The notes: generated by a model from the sequence alone, not told the origin. Counted from the first letter of the stretch, positions 43,111-56,729 are shown. The stretch is DNA of 64,000 nucleotides from Blasia pusilla (GCA_050084515.1 CM114271.1:50220001-50284000), one strand, 5' to 3'. Numbers and translations: made by a program.

Positions 43111-44334
43111 AGGTTGAAGTAGGGTGAGAAGGTGGCCAACATAAGTTTGAGGCACAGTTTACTAAGGTTCAAGCAGAGCAGGATCTATGTGGGGCAAGGC
43201 AGGATGCGGACCAAGGTGTTAGTGGAATGTCATGACGGACCCTTGGCAGGACATAAAGGATAGAAGTCTACGTTGGTTGTTCTGTCAAAGCGGTTCTTCA
43301 AGCCCAACATGAAAGAGGAGGTTGCTCAATATGTGAAGACCTATATAACGTGCCAAACAAATAGAGTTTCTTATTATAAGAAACAAGGCTTGCTGCATCC
43401 CTTGCCGATACCAGAAGGACCCTTGCAAAGTGTGAGTATGGATTTCATCACGAGTCTTCCGAAATGTGAGGGATACAACGCTATACTTGTGATTGTTGAT
43501 CGGTTTAGCAAGTTGGCGAGATTTGTACCGACGATGGATTTTGCGACGGCTTATACGACTTCGCAAGTGTTCCTGGCTAGTTGGTGGCGGGCTCACGATT
43601 TTTCGAGGAGCATTATTTAAGATCGAGATCCAAAATTTACCAATGCTTTCCGGAAGCACTTATTCAGAAGGTTTAAGACCAAGCTGAGTTTTAGTACTGC
43701 CTTCCATCCACAAATGGATGGGAAGACTGAAAAGGTAAACTCGATCGTGAATCAGTACTTAAAGAATTATGTGAGTGCGGATCAGGGAGATTGCGTCAAG
43801 TGGCTAAGCATGGCAAAGTACTGCTACAACTCGACCAAGCATTTTGCAACTGGAGAATCTCTGTTTCTTTTGGCAAATGGACGAGAGCGAGAAGAGCCTC
43901 TTGACCTAGCCCTTTTGAAGGGTACTACATTGGCATGGACACGACAAGCGATGGCATAAGGTTTGTTAGTGGAGATGCAAGAACAAGAAGAGCGAGCTTG
44001 GCGAAGTCTTGAAAAGGCTCAAATGAGGTACGTTAAGGATGCTTACAAGAGTCGGCACCAAGTACGATTCCAAGTTGGGGAGCAAGTGTGGTTGAGTATG
44101 AAGAATCTCACTCTTTCGAAAGAGTTGTCTGCGAAGCTGTCTGCCAAGTATGGTGGACCGTATGCGATCATGGCAAACCCGTTTGAGGATGTGTATACAT
44201 TGGAGCTGCCGGACAAGTTCAAGATTCACCCAACCTTTCATGTGTCATTGTTGAAGAAATATCTTCAAGATCATGGGCGTTTCGAGCGGAGACAAGTGTT
44301 GAGACATCAACCGGTAATCGTGAATGAAGAACCG
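43111..44334 (+). pseudogene. Chromodomain element: integrase
   Basis: The zinc-binding segment ends Y-I-T-C-Q-T-N at about 43350. The core has MDFITSLPKCEGYNAILVIV (first Asp), D-R-D-P-K-F (second Asp, directly after the stop at 43618) and DGKTEKVNSIV (Glu). The C-terminal part has the GPY/F module (A-K-Y-G-G-P-Y-A-I) and PTFHVSLLKKY. In-frame stops are at 43120, 43261, 43618 and 43957. Confidence 0.9.
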
Positions 44335-44511
44335 GAGTTTGACGTGGAGACCATCTTGCGTTTGAGGCGTCGGGCCAACAAGTATGAGTACTTGGTTAAA
44401 TGGAAAGGCTACCATATGAAGGAGGCGACTTGGATTGAGGAGGCAAATTTGGAACATGGGCAAGAGTTGTTGCGAGACTTCAAGCGTACGCAAGAGAAGC
44501 ACATACGTTAG
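44335..44511 (+). pseudogene. Chromodomain at the integrase C terminus
   Basis: EFDVETILRLRRRANKYEYL then V-K-W-K-G-Y, A-T-W-I-E-E and L-E matches the chromodomain fold, including the aromatic residues Tyr, Trp and Trp that read methylated histone tails. It directs integration in chromodomain Ty3 elements. This last part (43963-44511) is free of stops. Confidence 0.93.
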
Positions 44512-46648
44512 TACGCGGAGAAGCTAAGGACATGACTTGTGACCATAGGAATCGTGGGCTGGAGGCGGTTGTAACTAGAACATGCTAGTGTTGCAATAAA
44601 GGAAGGCATGGATTTGGAGATTCGATGCTAGTGTTTCATTGCAATTTGTATGTGGCAGTGCATGGCTATGAGTCATTCATCATATGCTTAGGATGTAAGT
44701 CAAGAGGAGAGACAAGGAGTATTTGAGGTGAGAGCTTGTATTTGGATACGCACCTAGAACACGACCAAGTGTTGGATGACACTCGGGCTCGCCCTAGCGT
44801 CAGCGGGGTAGATGAATCAGTCTTGGGGTTTGGGGTGAACTTACTTGTGCTCTTCTGGATATAGAGCACGTTACTTCTAGCTCTTATTCCCCATTAGTTG
44901 CTATCAGTTTGAATTCAGTCACTTGGCATAAGAATTATGTATGTTTCACCACATGAGCTCAAAATTTCTTTCCCTCAACCACCAATCATCACCGCAGCTT
45001 GTAATTATATGCTTTCTAGAACTCATGTACATGACAACACTTTCTTGCATGCTCTACCCTTATCTATGAGTGCATGGAAACCTTTCCATATATTGTTTAT
45101 AACTCCATTCAAGCTTCTCAATACTTTGCAATCTTGCAAATCATATGCACTCATAAGCTAATCCTACTATAAATTCTTTTATTCACCTATTTCAGTCATT
45201 CATGACACATATTCTGGTTTCAACAGCACTTGTATCCAACAACTTTTTCTCTTCTGCACTTGTTGCATTTCTACTCCAAGGACACATGATCATTGAGAAC
45301 TCACTTTTGTCTCTAACTACTCACACGATAATGAATAAACTACCTTGCATGATTAGAATTTTGTGGCAGACAACTTAATTAATCACACCGCTAGCTTTAC
45401 AACACTAAAGTTGTTTAATGCCTTATATCTTTGCATTATTTTTAAACACTACTCTAGCCCATCAATACTACTTTTAACTTATTCACGTTAAATTATTTTA
45501 CCTATTTCAAATGGTATAAAAATTCATCCAAAGCACTACGAACTATCCTATGTAAAATTATCCTCTCTACATCACCCACATCATTTCTACAATTTCAGAC
45601 ATTTACACCATTGTGCACCCTTATTTTATGTTTCATACTTTTTTTAATCTTCTCATCTATCATTACTTCCCGCACCTCCTATTCAAGTCTATACTAGGCC
45701 GTACGCTTGATTTTATTTCGTAATTACCTAATTCATCCGATTTGAAATATATCCCTTTTAATTTGTAACCCGGTCCCATTGAGTTTATGGTTCCATTGGA
45801 GTTGAAAGGGGGTTCCATCTAGTGCATCTAGCATGGGAAGTAAATGGATTCAACAAATGTAGAACAACAATCATGAGTGACCACTTAGGAAGAGATGGAG
45901 CCCCAATCAATCCAAAGGCTCCATTGGCTACTAAATGATAGAAGTTTGCACACACATCAACAAGAAGGATCTCATCTTTAGTACCTAAAGCAACTTTTCC
46001 TAGAGGAAAAGACACCAACTTGGGGACTTCTTCCTTGGAATGACTCATTGAGAATTTTGTGTATTATTTTGGATATCATATTGAATTGATATTACAGAAA
46101 TAAACTTGAAGCAACTAGTACATGGTGGGTCAATAAAATCAAGCATGGACATTCAAACTTGTTCCTTGGAGACCAATAGCAAAATAAGTGTAGACTTAAA
46201 TTGGTGAATTTTAACTCCTAGAGGAGTTTAAAGTAAGGTTATTTTTAATTGCATCTTAGTAGGAACTCAAGTTTCTTAAAATCCCCCTATTAGCCTTCTT
46301 CCTTCAATTGAGGTGATTTCTTGGAATATATGAAAATGGAAGTATTTTGATCCAAAATATAGATGATGCAAAATTTATCCTGATCTAGTAATATCGTGCT
46401 CATATTCAAGCCAAACAAGATCATGGTTTATTACCTTGCTTCTCTAACCACGGGGGAAATCGGGATACTAGTTAAGGTGAATTAAAATTATCTTATGGAA
46501 CTTAAGTTCATCTTATCTTTCAAAGACGAATTAATTTCTTGCTGATCCGATCTGGCTTATGGAACCCCTTCCACATATGTGAAATTGACATCGCATCCGA
46601 CATGGCATCTTCACATCTAGATTTGGGGTTCTCACTTAGGAGGTTTGG
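44512..46648. other. Unassigned, increasingly AT-rich sequence
   Basis: 44512-44880 may include the 3' untranslated region of the chromodomain element (an AATAAA at about 44595), but no LTR. Beyond it no ORF shows a motif. Nothing else is recognised. Confidence 0.4.
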
Positions 46649-46686
46649 TTTTTTTTCTTTTTCTTTTTCTTTTTCTTTTTCTTTTT
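46649..46686. repeat. (CTTTTT)n hexanucleotide microsatellite
   Basis: About five to six CTTTTT units in a row. A simple repeat without supported function. Confidence 0.9.
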
Positions 46687-48260
46687 GTGAAGACCTGGAA
46701 TTTTTATCCAGATTTTTAACCTGGGAGCATAGTCAAGGCACACACATGAAAGGCACACAAGGCGTTCTCTCTCTCGAACATGGACCATCCATGCCCTAGG
46801 TTGGGGACGCCACTGCTCTGGGGTTGAGACCGCCCCCCACTATCCAAGGGGAGAGTTGAACCCAAGACCTCTTCAAGAGGACCTTATGTTTGTTCAGCCC
46901 TCGAGATGCTTATAAGGCTAATTGATTTTGGAAAATTTAATTGAAAATTTTATCAACTAGGGTTAAGTTTATTTGGTCTGTCTATAACTACTTACTTGAA
47001 TCACTTTGTGACAGATTGATCCCACATATGATGAACAAATATTTTGTAGCTTTCACTTGTAGTTTTGTCTCTCTCTATTAAAGATCTCAGACGTTCAGTA
47101 TGGAGAATAGAAAGAATCAGATCTTAAGTTCTATTTGGATTCCTAAGAGACAGGTGGAGCCTTCACACCACTTATGCTGGAAAATTTTCATTTTATCACT
47201 TAAGGTCATTATAGTCTCTTGATGTCCGCTTAAATCTAACTTAAAAGGTCTATGAAAATGATTTGACTTAATCAAAAGGTCTCATATTTTTTGTGAACGG
47301 ATGTTAAAGCCTTCACAATCTCCTCTAATATATACCAATTACTAGTATGGACCTTGTACTCTTAACATGGTTAATCGTTAATTCCTCATAAATTAAAAAT
47401 TAAAATTCCACATTGCCTATACTAGGAGAACTTTTTCTTTCTTCCCTAATATCATATGTAAAACAAAGCCGTATTTACAAATCAAGTTCTTAATAATATA
47501 GATCAACTACTAGATTGAAGAGTCACTAAGGAAAAATTATCTTTCCTAGGGTGTTCGTCTAGAGATAAGAAATATTTCAAGGCTCAACAAAATATTTGGA
47601 ATTGAATATTTGGTATGGAATTTTTTGCGATATTTTGAAAATTTGATGGAATATTCATCTGTTTGGTTTTCATGTGGGAAAAAAATAGATGCCATATCAA
47701 TCATGGGATGTCCAATGGAAAATTTGGGATTGAATATTTAGGAAGGTTCCAAACAAATTACCAAATATTTGGTTTATGCAAAACCTTGAAAGATTGTGAA
47801 TCAAAATTTAAGTCCTCATTTTTCCTTAAAGCGAAGACAACTAGGAGAAAATCGTTATCCATGAAGGAAGAAACCATGAAATATTTTCATTCACCATAAA
47901 TGATGAATTTGGTATTTATATCAAGGCTTTTATTTATATTTACCTCTACTCTAACTCTTATAATAGGAGTTAGAGTAGAGGTAAGAACTTAAGAGCCCTT
48001 AAGTTCTTCTTCTTCTTCTAGATTTATCTCCATACCAAGCAACTCTTACTAGATGATTCGATTGAAAGAGTTTAGGTGGTGCATTAGATTTATCCTTCCT
48101 TTCATACGTAAAGTATGGAACTTTTTTTTTTAAGGTATAGTTGACAAGATATAGGTTCCAATTTCCCTCCCGCCTCCAATCAGGTTGATAATAGATGGTG
48201 AAATTGCTGAGCATGCTCGCTACTTAGGGATATGGATGGTGTCACTCTGGAAGCCAACAA
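46687..48260. other. Unassigned AT-rich sequence
   Basis: Short ORFs without motifs. A GAGTTGAACCCAAGACC word at about 46852 resembles a reversed tRNA B box, but no tRNA-like fold or SINE tail was found around it. Confidence 0.4.
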
Positions 48261-49240
48261 ATATAAGACACATAAAATGACCACCTTCCACTTAATTGCT
48301 ATTGTGAGTAAATTCTCTAGTGAAAATTCTTCATTTTCATACACCCATATTGAATTATAGCTTTATTTTAGTATTTTCTCGATGGTATCTCAAATGAATG
48401 ATAAAATCTATTACATCATATCATATTTAAATTTTTTATGATATTGAACGATAGTTTTAAATATCATAAAAAACTATATATATATATATATTATTTTATA
48501 TATTATGATATATAAAATAACACTATGACTATAAATGACTAATATGTTATGTGTTTGTATTTAAAGATATAAAATTTTATGATCAAATCAATCTAAAGAG
48601 TCATTAAAATAAAACTAAATAAATGGAGCGATTAATTTTTTTGTTATATGTATGTATAATTTATTGATTTTTTTATCATAAAAACTATACTTTCCTTTTC
48701 TTATAGGACCTATTTGGAATATTACACTCAAATTGGAAGAATCCTATTACTATATGTTCTCTTCAAAATATAAGACACATAAAATGACCACCTTCCACTT
48801 AATTGCTATTGTGAGTAAATTCTCTAGTGAAAATTCTTCATTTTCATACTCATATTGAAGGGTATTATAGCTTTATTTTAGTATTTTCTCAATGGTATCT
48901 CAAATGAATGATCAAATCTATCACATAATGTTATATTTAAATTTTGTATGATATTGAAGGCTAGTTTTTTTTTATTAAAAAAAATATTCTGATATTAATA
49001 TGATTATAAATGACTAATCTGTTATGTATTGGCATTTAAAAATATAAAATTTTATGATCAAATCAATCTAAAGAGTTGTTAAAATAAAACTAAATCAATG
49101 GAGAAACAAATTATTTATATATATAAATAATTTATTTATTTTTTAGTCATAAGAATCATACTTTCCTTTTATTACAGGATCCATTTGGAATATTAGACTC
49201 AAATTGGAAGGATCTTAGTACTATATCTTCTCTTCAATAT
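48261..49240. repeat. Direct duplication, period about 507, AT-rich
   Basis: ATATAAGACACATAAAATGA starts at 48261 and again at 48768, and similarity continues through TGGTATCTCAAATGAATGAT and CCATTTGGAATATTA-type sequence. The second copy overlaps the left arm of the inverted repeat that follows. Confidence 0.85.
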
Positions 49241-50241
49241 CCATGGATCCTATTGTGGAAGCTATCCCACATCCCTAAATAGGAGGTTTCCCACATGAGT
49301 CTAAACTTCTTTAATTGGATATTTAAAGTTAATTACCTCTTTTATTTCAAGAAGGATTGATCAATTTCTTCTACAATTGTATTAAATAATAGCTTCCTAT
49401 TCCAAATTAAATATGCTTGGCAAGATATCTACAAGAAAATCAAGATGAAGATTGACTTTTTTTTCAAGGATATCGAGAATTTAAAGAGTTTCAAGTATTA
49501 ATGAATTCGCTCAACCAATATCTTGTATAAGAAAATGAATTGATTGAAATGAGATCACTTATTTCAAAAAGAGTTGATTATTACTCTAGATGAGGGATCA
49601 GTGAAAATTTCAGAAGGGATTAATAGCTCAATTCCCTAGATAATTGTATGGATCATACAAAATTGGGAAAGTATTATAATGGTGATGTGATGTTGATAAA
49701 GATAGAAGAGATATGAGGCTATAGCAAATTCATTATTACTATAGACTCTTTCAACTCTCGATGTCCTTCAATAAAAGTCAATCTTCATCTTGATTTTCTT
49801 GTAGACATCCTACAAAGTATATTTAATTTGGAATTTTAAGCTATTCTTTAATAAAATTGTTGAAGAAATTGATCAATCCTTCTTGAAATCATGAAAAGAG
49901 GTAATTAACTTTAAATATCCAATTAAAGAAGTTAAGACTCAATGCAAGTAGGAAACCTTATATTTGGGGATGTGGGATAGCTTCCACAATAGTATTCATG
50001 GATATTGAAGAGAAATTATAGTAATAAGATCCTTCCAATTTGAGTCTAATATTCCAAATAGGCCCTATAATAAAAAGAAATTATGGTTTTAAAGGATAAA
50101 TAACTTGTACATCTAACTAACAACTCAAATTATTAGTCCATTTACTTAGTTTTCTATTAATGACTCATTAGATTGATTTGATTATAAAACTTTTATATTT
50201 TGAAATGAAATACATAACAGATTACTCATTTATAGTCCTAT
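49003..50241. repeat. Large inverted repeat (foldback/MITE-like), arms about 490-500 bases
   Basis: 49003-49492 and 49741-50241 are diverged inverted copies, for example CTACAAGAAAATCAAGATGA on the left against its complement at about 49785, and GATGTGGGATAGCTTCCACA on the right against the left arm at about 49255. The spacer is about 250 bases. No coding capacity is seen. It resembles a non-autonomous terminal-inverted-repeat or foldback element, but target duplications were not identified. Confidence 0.85.
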
Positions 50242-51972
50242 TATCATCATCCTACTAATCGCAAACTGATATTTTGCAATCGGTATGTGGTGTGCAAAAT
50301 ATTATTGTGACATTCAGATTCATCTAGTCAATCTTGAATGATGCCTATATTCTTGACTACTGTATCAAATAGGCTTATAGGGAGAATTTTGTTGTAGTAA
50401 ATAGGGTCACCCATGCTCGAAAGATTAACTTCTGTGTTGTTGGAGGGACGGCTCCTTCAACGTTTATTTCTAGCAGCATGGTTGTTTAAGGGAGGTGTGC
50501 AATAGCTTGTGTTGTTGTGCTCGCCTGCGAAACTTATGTATGCAACAAGAACACATAAACACTCAAAGGTGAAATAGTATGCAACTCTGTTTTATGTGGT
50601 TAGTTGTTGGAGACTAGAGTTTTTCAGCAAGGTAGCCTCGTAGGATCTTATAAACTGAACACATGTAATGAACATCGATAAGGTATATTGATCGACATAG
50701 CATAGCCATATTTACTCATATTGTGATGTAGGAAATGAGTATACTATTCACAAGGTACTGCTTGTGTTAACACAAGTAGAGGAAGCTAAGGAAGATCATA
50801 TGAAGTCTTTAATAAGGCCAAACAGAGACTCGACATAAGGTTGCGTATCAGAAAACTTTTGCAACTTTGTATGTATGTGCAGGAAATATAAGTCTTAAGA
50901 AGAAGAAAGCAACATATATAGTTGAAGATTTTTTCATACAACCGGTGTGTGAACACAACACATCGGTTGACAAATAACACGAAAAAAAAGTATCTATATG
51001 AGTTAGTAAGATGGTCTTCTAGCTTGTACATATTATGAAAAAATTGGCCACATATTTTGAAAGATATCAGAATTTAGGAGTAGAATCTAGGTGCAACAAA
51101 AAAAATTGCTAATGAGATAAGGGTTGCATAACGTTTGTTAAAATGCAGTACGTAGGCAGGGCTAAGTATATTAGCACTCACCCTCTTGGCATGCATAAAA
51201 ATCTATCACACACGATTTTTTCAGAGGATTACAAATCAGAGCCATAACTAGGAAAGACCAACAAAAAAGTGGGAACAAAAATTCACACAAAAGAATAACA
51301 AGATATTACTTTTGCAGATTTGAACTCACATGTTGCATGGCGAGTGTCAAACACACTTTCTTTTGTTAAGTGACTTAGGAAATTTTGGACTCTGGTACAA
51401 AATACTATCATCATAGAAATCATATGGCACAAAATGGTGTGGAGCCATGGGATCATCATTATACAGTGAAGAGGAACATGTATATGTATAAGAAATTTGG
51501 CTCCTATTTGCAGGCACATCAGCAATTGCACAAGATTCACGGGTTGCGCATGCTTTCATTTGCTCAAGTAGGTGGGCAGCCTTTGGTGCTAATAGGCTTA
51601 TCAACATCTGAAGAGGAAATTTCATCATGACTCGCAAGATGGTTATCACACAAAAATTATTTATAAACCTGGGTGGTATGATTGGCCTGTTGATCTATCA
51701 AACTGACTTTGCACAACTTGTTTAGGTGTACTTGCTTTATGGTGGTCATCAGAGCTACTATTGCTAAGCAAAATTTTGGTTTGCTTGTAGTGTCGTGACC
51801 AACATCATACTGAAATGTGATAGTGCTCGAGGCATGGCTAGTATGGTTGTTCTTCTTCCACGGCTCTTTAGTGTCCCTTCAATGCTTGTCATCTATCTGG
51901 ATCCACTTGAATGAACAATATCATGACTGCTGCCTAAAAATTTGCAGGAACTAGGCTACCCAAAATTCGCAA
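50242..51972. other. Unassigned sequence
   Basis: Short ORFs on both strands without motifs. It may include the lost 3' end of the Helitron relic on its right. Confidence 0.35.
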
Positions 51973-53100
51973 CTATGATCTATTTTGTATACGGGATAAC
52001 ATGACATAGACAAGTCCAGCTGTAAATACCGGCTTGACGTTCACCAAACACTTGCCTTTTAAAGTGAGACCCCAACTCTTGTGTCTTGTTATAGCATATT
52101 CCAACGCAAACGGATATATGCTTTTGTGGTATCTTTGGTCAGACCCATGTCTTAGAGTAGCAAAGTTTGTTCTTGTTATTTTGATCAGTGCACCAATTGA
52201 GTGGAGTCTCACTAGTATAGCACTCACTTCTTCACGTTTGTATATACAATCTATGATTTTGCCAATGCACCATTTGTAGCTTGGTTTTTTATGTCAATGT
52301 TTGATGTAAGCAACACTTTACATCCAATAACTCAGAACTGCACTTCATGAAATTGACTATCGGAGATCCAATCCTAGCGGGGATCAGCATGGGCATCTTT
52401 TAACACATATACTGGAAAGATCTCAACTGCACCAAATAGTATGCGGAGGGCAAAAATATTGAACAATTGGACATTTGCATGCCATGTACAAATGACTTGA
52501 GTGGTCTCATCTATACAATAAATAGCAAAGCCCTTGTTTACAAAGTAGCCACTAAGGCAATTATCTATCTTGTCTTGTATAGGACATCCATTTATGATCT
52601 AAGACAAAAAGCCTAGGAATTCAGGGTCGTCAACATGCCTTACTGGGGTATGTATGCTATATTTATTCATATTGGCATAAAATGGTGAAGAAGAGATGTG
52701 GAAGAAGGAACAAATAGGATGATTGTTGTGACAACACATAGGAGGGAGTTGACAATTTAAAGATCATCTAGTAAAATGACACATTTTGTTGAGAAAGGGT
52801 CTAGGTTTGATGATGGGCACACCTGATGTAGCCTCATAGCAACTATTTGTAGTAGTTAGGGCGTAAGCATGGAGAACTCATTAATAACCCCCGGTGTGGT
52901 TATCTTGTGATTTATGTAGTATTACTTAAATTATAGACGCTACTAGAGTGTGATGTACCTATGGCACATACTAGTAGTTGTTGATTGTAAGGGGCCTTAA
53001 TATAGATATAAGGGCACCAGATGAGTGCACAGTTGGTTGTTGGCCGTATACAACATGCGATAAATATATACTTCTAATACACATAGTTTGTGCTAAAGTA
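51973..53100 (-). pseudogene. Second Helitron helicase relic, minus strand
   Basis: Read on the minus strand from about 53050: QPTVHSSGALISI, a Walker B (V-I-I-N-E-F-S-M-L), LLQIVAMRLHQV, C-Q-L-P-P-M-C, then QVICTWHANVQLFNIFALRI, KVLLTSNI, and IKITRTNFATLRHGSD, ending in AITRHKSWGLTLKGK and GLVYVMLSRI at 51973. These align block by block with the helicase at 39980-40980 and extend past its broken end to the final helicase motifs. Stops and indels are frequent. It is the same family as the plus-strand Helitron and older or at least equally decayed. Confidence 0.85.
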
Positions 53101-55859
53101 ACACGTGGCCTCTATCGTAGCCTAGTGCATCCTCATAGAATTTCAGCAAAGTATGTAGCAATTAACATAAATTGTACAAAACATTGTTGGGTTTACATAA
53201 ATTACCTAGTTCAATACAAGATGATCATAGTTTTTCATACTTATTCATGTTACTACTTTTGTTCACTATTATACTCAAGGGAAGTACTTAGATCTGAAAG
53301 TGCGGCTCGCAATAAATGAAAAGACACTAGTGAATATGTAGAGGAAGTACTCATCTATGAAATGAAAAGCACTAAACATGAGCACATATGCTTGAACATT
53401 TAGGGGAAATCTATATGCAAGCACAGAGATATCACATCAACAACTTGGTACGTGGTACGCTATATCTCACTTGGGATAGTAGCTACTCAACTTTAGTCGG
53501 TCAGATAGGAATGAACCCGCTGCGAAGATATATTCACAAAGTTTGTAATATATTCCTATGATGTAAAAAAATATTTTCTTAATGCTCTGTTGCTCCAGTT
53601 AGTTCTTAATACATTGCAAGGGTGTAGCCATACATCCCTTAAGAAGGCTGAGATGTGAATCTAAGAACTACAATGAGGTGGGCACCAAATTTATGTTGAT
53701 AAACATACAGTGTGATAGAATGCAGACCCAACTTACCTAAAATATGTTGGTCTATGTAAAAAAATCAGTCAGCTTCAATCAGTAATCTAATGAAGCCATT
53801 CTAACTCTCAAAAGTAAACCACTAGGTAAGAATAAGAACTAGTGGATGAGAATTGCAAATGCATGATTGTAAAATCACAAAGCAAGTGTCATATTTAAGT
53901 AGGCATCATTGCAAATACATGAAGTCTAGATGTACATATATGATGTGCAACCATTCTATTGACTAGTCGGCTTATATTAATTGTCAACTACATGCACCTA
54001 AGTTTATATTTAGTCAATCCCATGGAAAAACTGCGATGGACATGATGAGTTGCAAAATCATAATTATGCATGCTGTTGAGAAATTCTAATCACTCACTAA
54101 GGGAAACACAATAATGATGTGAAATCTTTATTATAGGTTGCGCGCACAAACCGTTTTGAGTGTTATCGATGTCAGGTTGGCAGACATTAGCTGGTTTCTA
54201 ACATAACTTAATTGTCTATGAAAGCGTTGGGAACATAGAAAAAATGTAACATTTCTTGAAAGCAAGGTCTATTACAGTTCCAGGCTGGATGTATGCACCA
54301 AATGCACTGAAAGCACCTACATAGATCATGAGAGCGCAACTATCTTCATTGCAACTAGGTATAGATCCTGGAAGAAAATAGCAATCAACGACATTGAATT
54401 GAGACAAACGCATGCTTATTCGGCATGGCAAGGTTGGGATGATGCAATGACAAAAGTATAGGTCTCAGGTCTAAGTATACACGCATTCTTCTCATCCGAT
54501 GCTTCTCGAGGGATGATAAAAAGGGTAGTGGCATAATCCAATTAGTGACAATAGACCAAAATTGAATAGAGAGTTTGAACACTTAGGATATGGTGTGGAG
54601 CTAAACCGCTTGGATTGGGCTAATGGTAGCCTGCAATAATCATTCAGGTAGGATAGGAAACACTGACTAGAATGGCACCAATTACAAGCAGGCAATAGAG
54701 ATAGGAAAGGAAAGAAAAATGTGTCTAGATATTGTGTACAAAGGAAGTAGTCGCAGCCTCCCAACAATTCCACCCAACGATAGTGTTTGCAACATCAACA
54801 ATAGAAACACGAATTGAGATCCAAGAGAATTAAGTTTTGGGCAGTTTGGGGAATCACGTCAAGTTGTGAGCAGTTTTTCATCATTGTGCATTGCGGCACA
54901 CACAACGAGTAATGAGATCAATGTTCTTAATCGTCATGAAGACATTACAGGAAATCAAAAGCAATAATCTGCATATTTGCTGAGAAAGAGTGTGACTCTT
55001 TCTTCGTTCGCCTTGTGTTTCGTCATGTGCACTACTTCTCTCTAGGGTGCGCAAGCGATTAGTCCATAGCTGTCGCCACACAACGTTTGCAAGCGATGAT
55101 GTGAAACACGTAAATCGATAAAGTGGTAGAAAATAGAGTGGTAGAGACACAATGTAAGGTCAGGTAGTATCGCCGCCGAAGCATGCACAATGCAGGCTGA
55201 ACTTCAAAAATCATATAGTGTAGAGTGCAACGAGATCCTAGTAAAACAAGAAAGAACGAGACAGAGAGGCATCCAGGGAAGAGTGAGAGAAAAGGAAAGA
55301 AATCTTTCTTGAGTCGACCCAAAAATAGGCCGTGTAGTTCATTCATTCATGTAGGAGCTCCTTAGCACCTCGAAAATGCAAGTCGACACATCAAACGATA
55401 ACACCCACTCTCCGAATTGGGATAAACTCTTCCAATTGCAATTCGGAGCCAACCCGAACAAGAAACTAGTGATGAGGAAGCAACTAGTATGCGCGCTCTT
55501 GGTTGAAGCGAGGAAAAAAAAAGACCAGCAAAAGACGTAACCCTACTCGTGAATTGTTTTAGTATCCTACCCTTAGCTGCCACGCCCTACGGCCCTTAAC
55601 ATCCCCCTCCCAAAAAGGATTATGCCGCATCCCCAATCAGAGCGTCCTGGGTTAGAGCAATCTAATGGCTATAATGCTAACATATGTGCTCAACTAGGAT
55701 ATGCCCTTCCTATGTTTTTTGAGACGAGGTCTGGCCACCAAATGAAAATGTGAAATTTACATCTTGATAGTAGGGACCCTAACAATTAAATTAGGTGATA
55801 ATCCTAGTCACGCCTAGATCTCTGAGACGTGGCCACGTGGCACATGCATTGAAACTGGA
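53101..55859. other. Unassigned sequence
   Basis: Only short ORFs without family motifs. 53100-53340 may hold the decayed Walker A part of the Helitron relic, but I could not align it confidently. The rest is featureless to me. Confidence 0.35.
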
Positions 55860-56729
55860 ATTCTAACTTGGTTCATCGTGACATAAGCCCCCAACAGTGG
55901 GAGCAAGAAGAATCTGCCGGTTCGTGACAAAATTCATCCGTGCGTAGCTACCACGTCCGCCGTGGGTACAGCCGATGACGAGCGGACTACAGTCGCCTCG
56001 GAGGGCGGTCGGCTCATGAATGTCAATGCGCCGGCGCCGATCGTTTAGGGCGTTCCTCGAAAAGTGGCCAGAAGACGCCACGCTCAGGAGGCTGCAGGAA
56101 CGACTCTAGACGCCCATGGTACGGGACGGTATTCTCGAGCAGACGGTCGGAGGAGAGCGGCGGAGAGGAGTCAGGGTATGGAGCCGAGCAACTGTGCGTA
56201 ACTTCCACATGGGCTGGTGCCCTCCCCTTGCTTGGCTTTTCGTTACGGGCTGGGCAGCCACATGGCCGTCATGCCCTAGATTCTACGGCCCGCGACTCCA
56301 GCGGTCCGCAACGACGGACCAGCCCTGCGGCTCACACTAGTTTGTTGTAGTGTTCGGTCGCTACGGAGGACCGGACGAAGCTGTGAGACCCGCCCCTGTC
56401 TCATGCCCGCCGCAGTAGTCCCCCGCAGGGATGCTTCCACGAGGCGCCGTGCCTTGTAAGTACCCATTGGGATCTGCCTGGTACCATGGGAAAAGTAGCG
56501 GTCTACGGCGCTCCTGAGTCCTGACAGAAGAGTATTTCGGTCGAATGGAAAGCGCTGTGGGCGGGCGCCAGATCCCAGAACTGTTGGAGGCATATTCTGG
56601 AATCAGGTGGCGGGAAGTTGGTGGTGGGCCGGTGGACCGAAGGGCAACGAAAAAATCGTCAGTCGCTCGCCCTCGCCCCAGAGGGCAGCAGAGGAGACGC
56701 GAATCTGCCTTGGGCGGGGCCAAGATGTC
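55860..56729. other. GC- and CpG-rich region upstream of the 152-residue gene
   Basis: Base composition shifts sharply from AT-rich to GC-rich here. ORFs are open on both strands, as expected for GC-rich DNA, and show no motifs. It is probably the promoter-proximal region of the gene at 56914, or the end of a divergent gene on the left that I cannot recognise. Confidence 0.4.

Larger units (their letters stand above)
41254..44511 (+). mobile_element. Ty3 chromodomain retrotransposon with large internal deletion
   Basis: It has a 5' LTR (about 41254-42258), a primer-binding site for initiator Met tRNA, then directly the C-terminal part of reverse transcriptase, RNase H, integrase and a chromodomain. 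Gag, protease and most of RT are deleted. No 3' LTR was recognised after 44511, so the element is also truncated there. The coding part keeps one frame from 42274 to 44511, interrupted only by eight stop codons. Confidence 0.88.

Noticed and set aside
46780-46910. Possible tRNA-derived SINE (reversed GGGTTCAACTC B-box-like word)
   Set aside because: No convincing A box, tail or target duplication. Similar words at about 4917, 10118 and 10212 are equally isolated.
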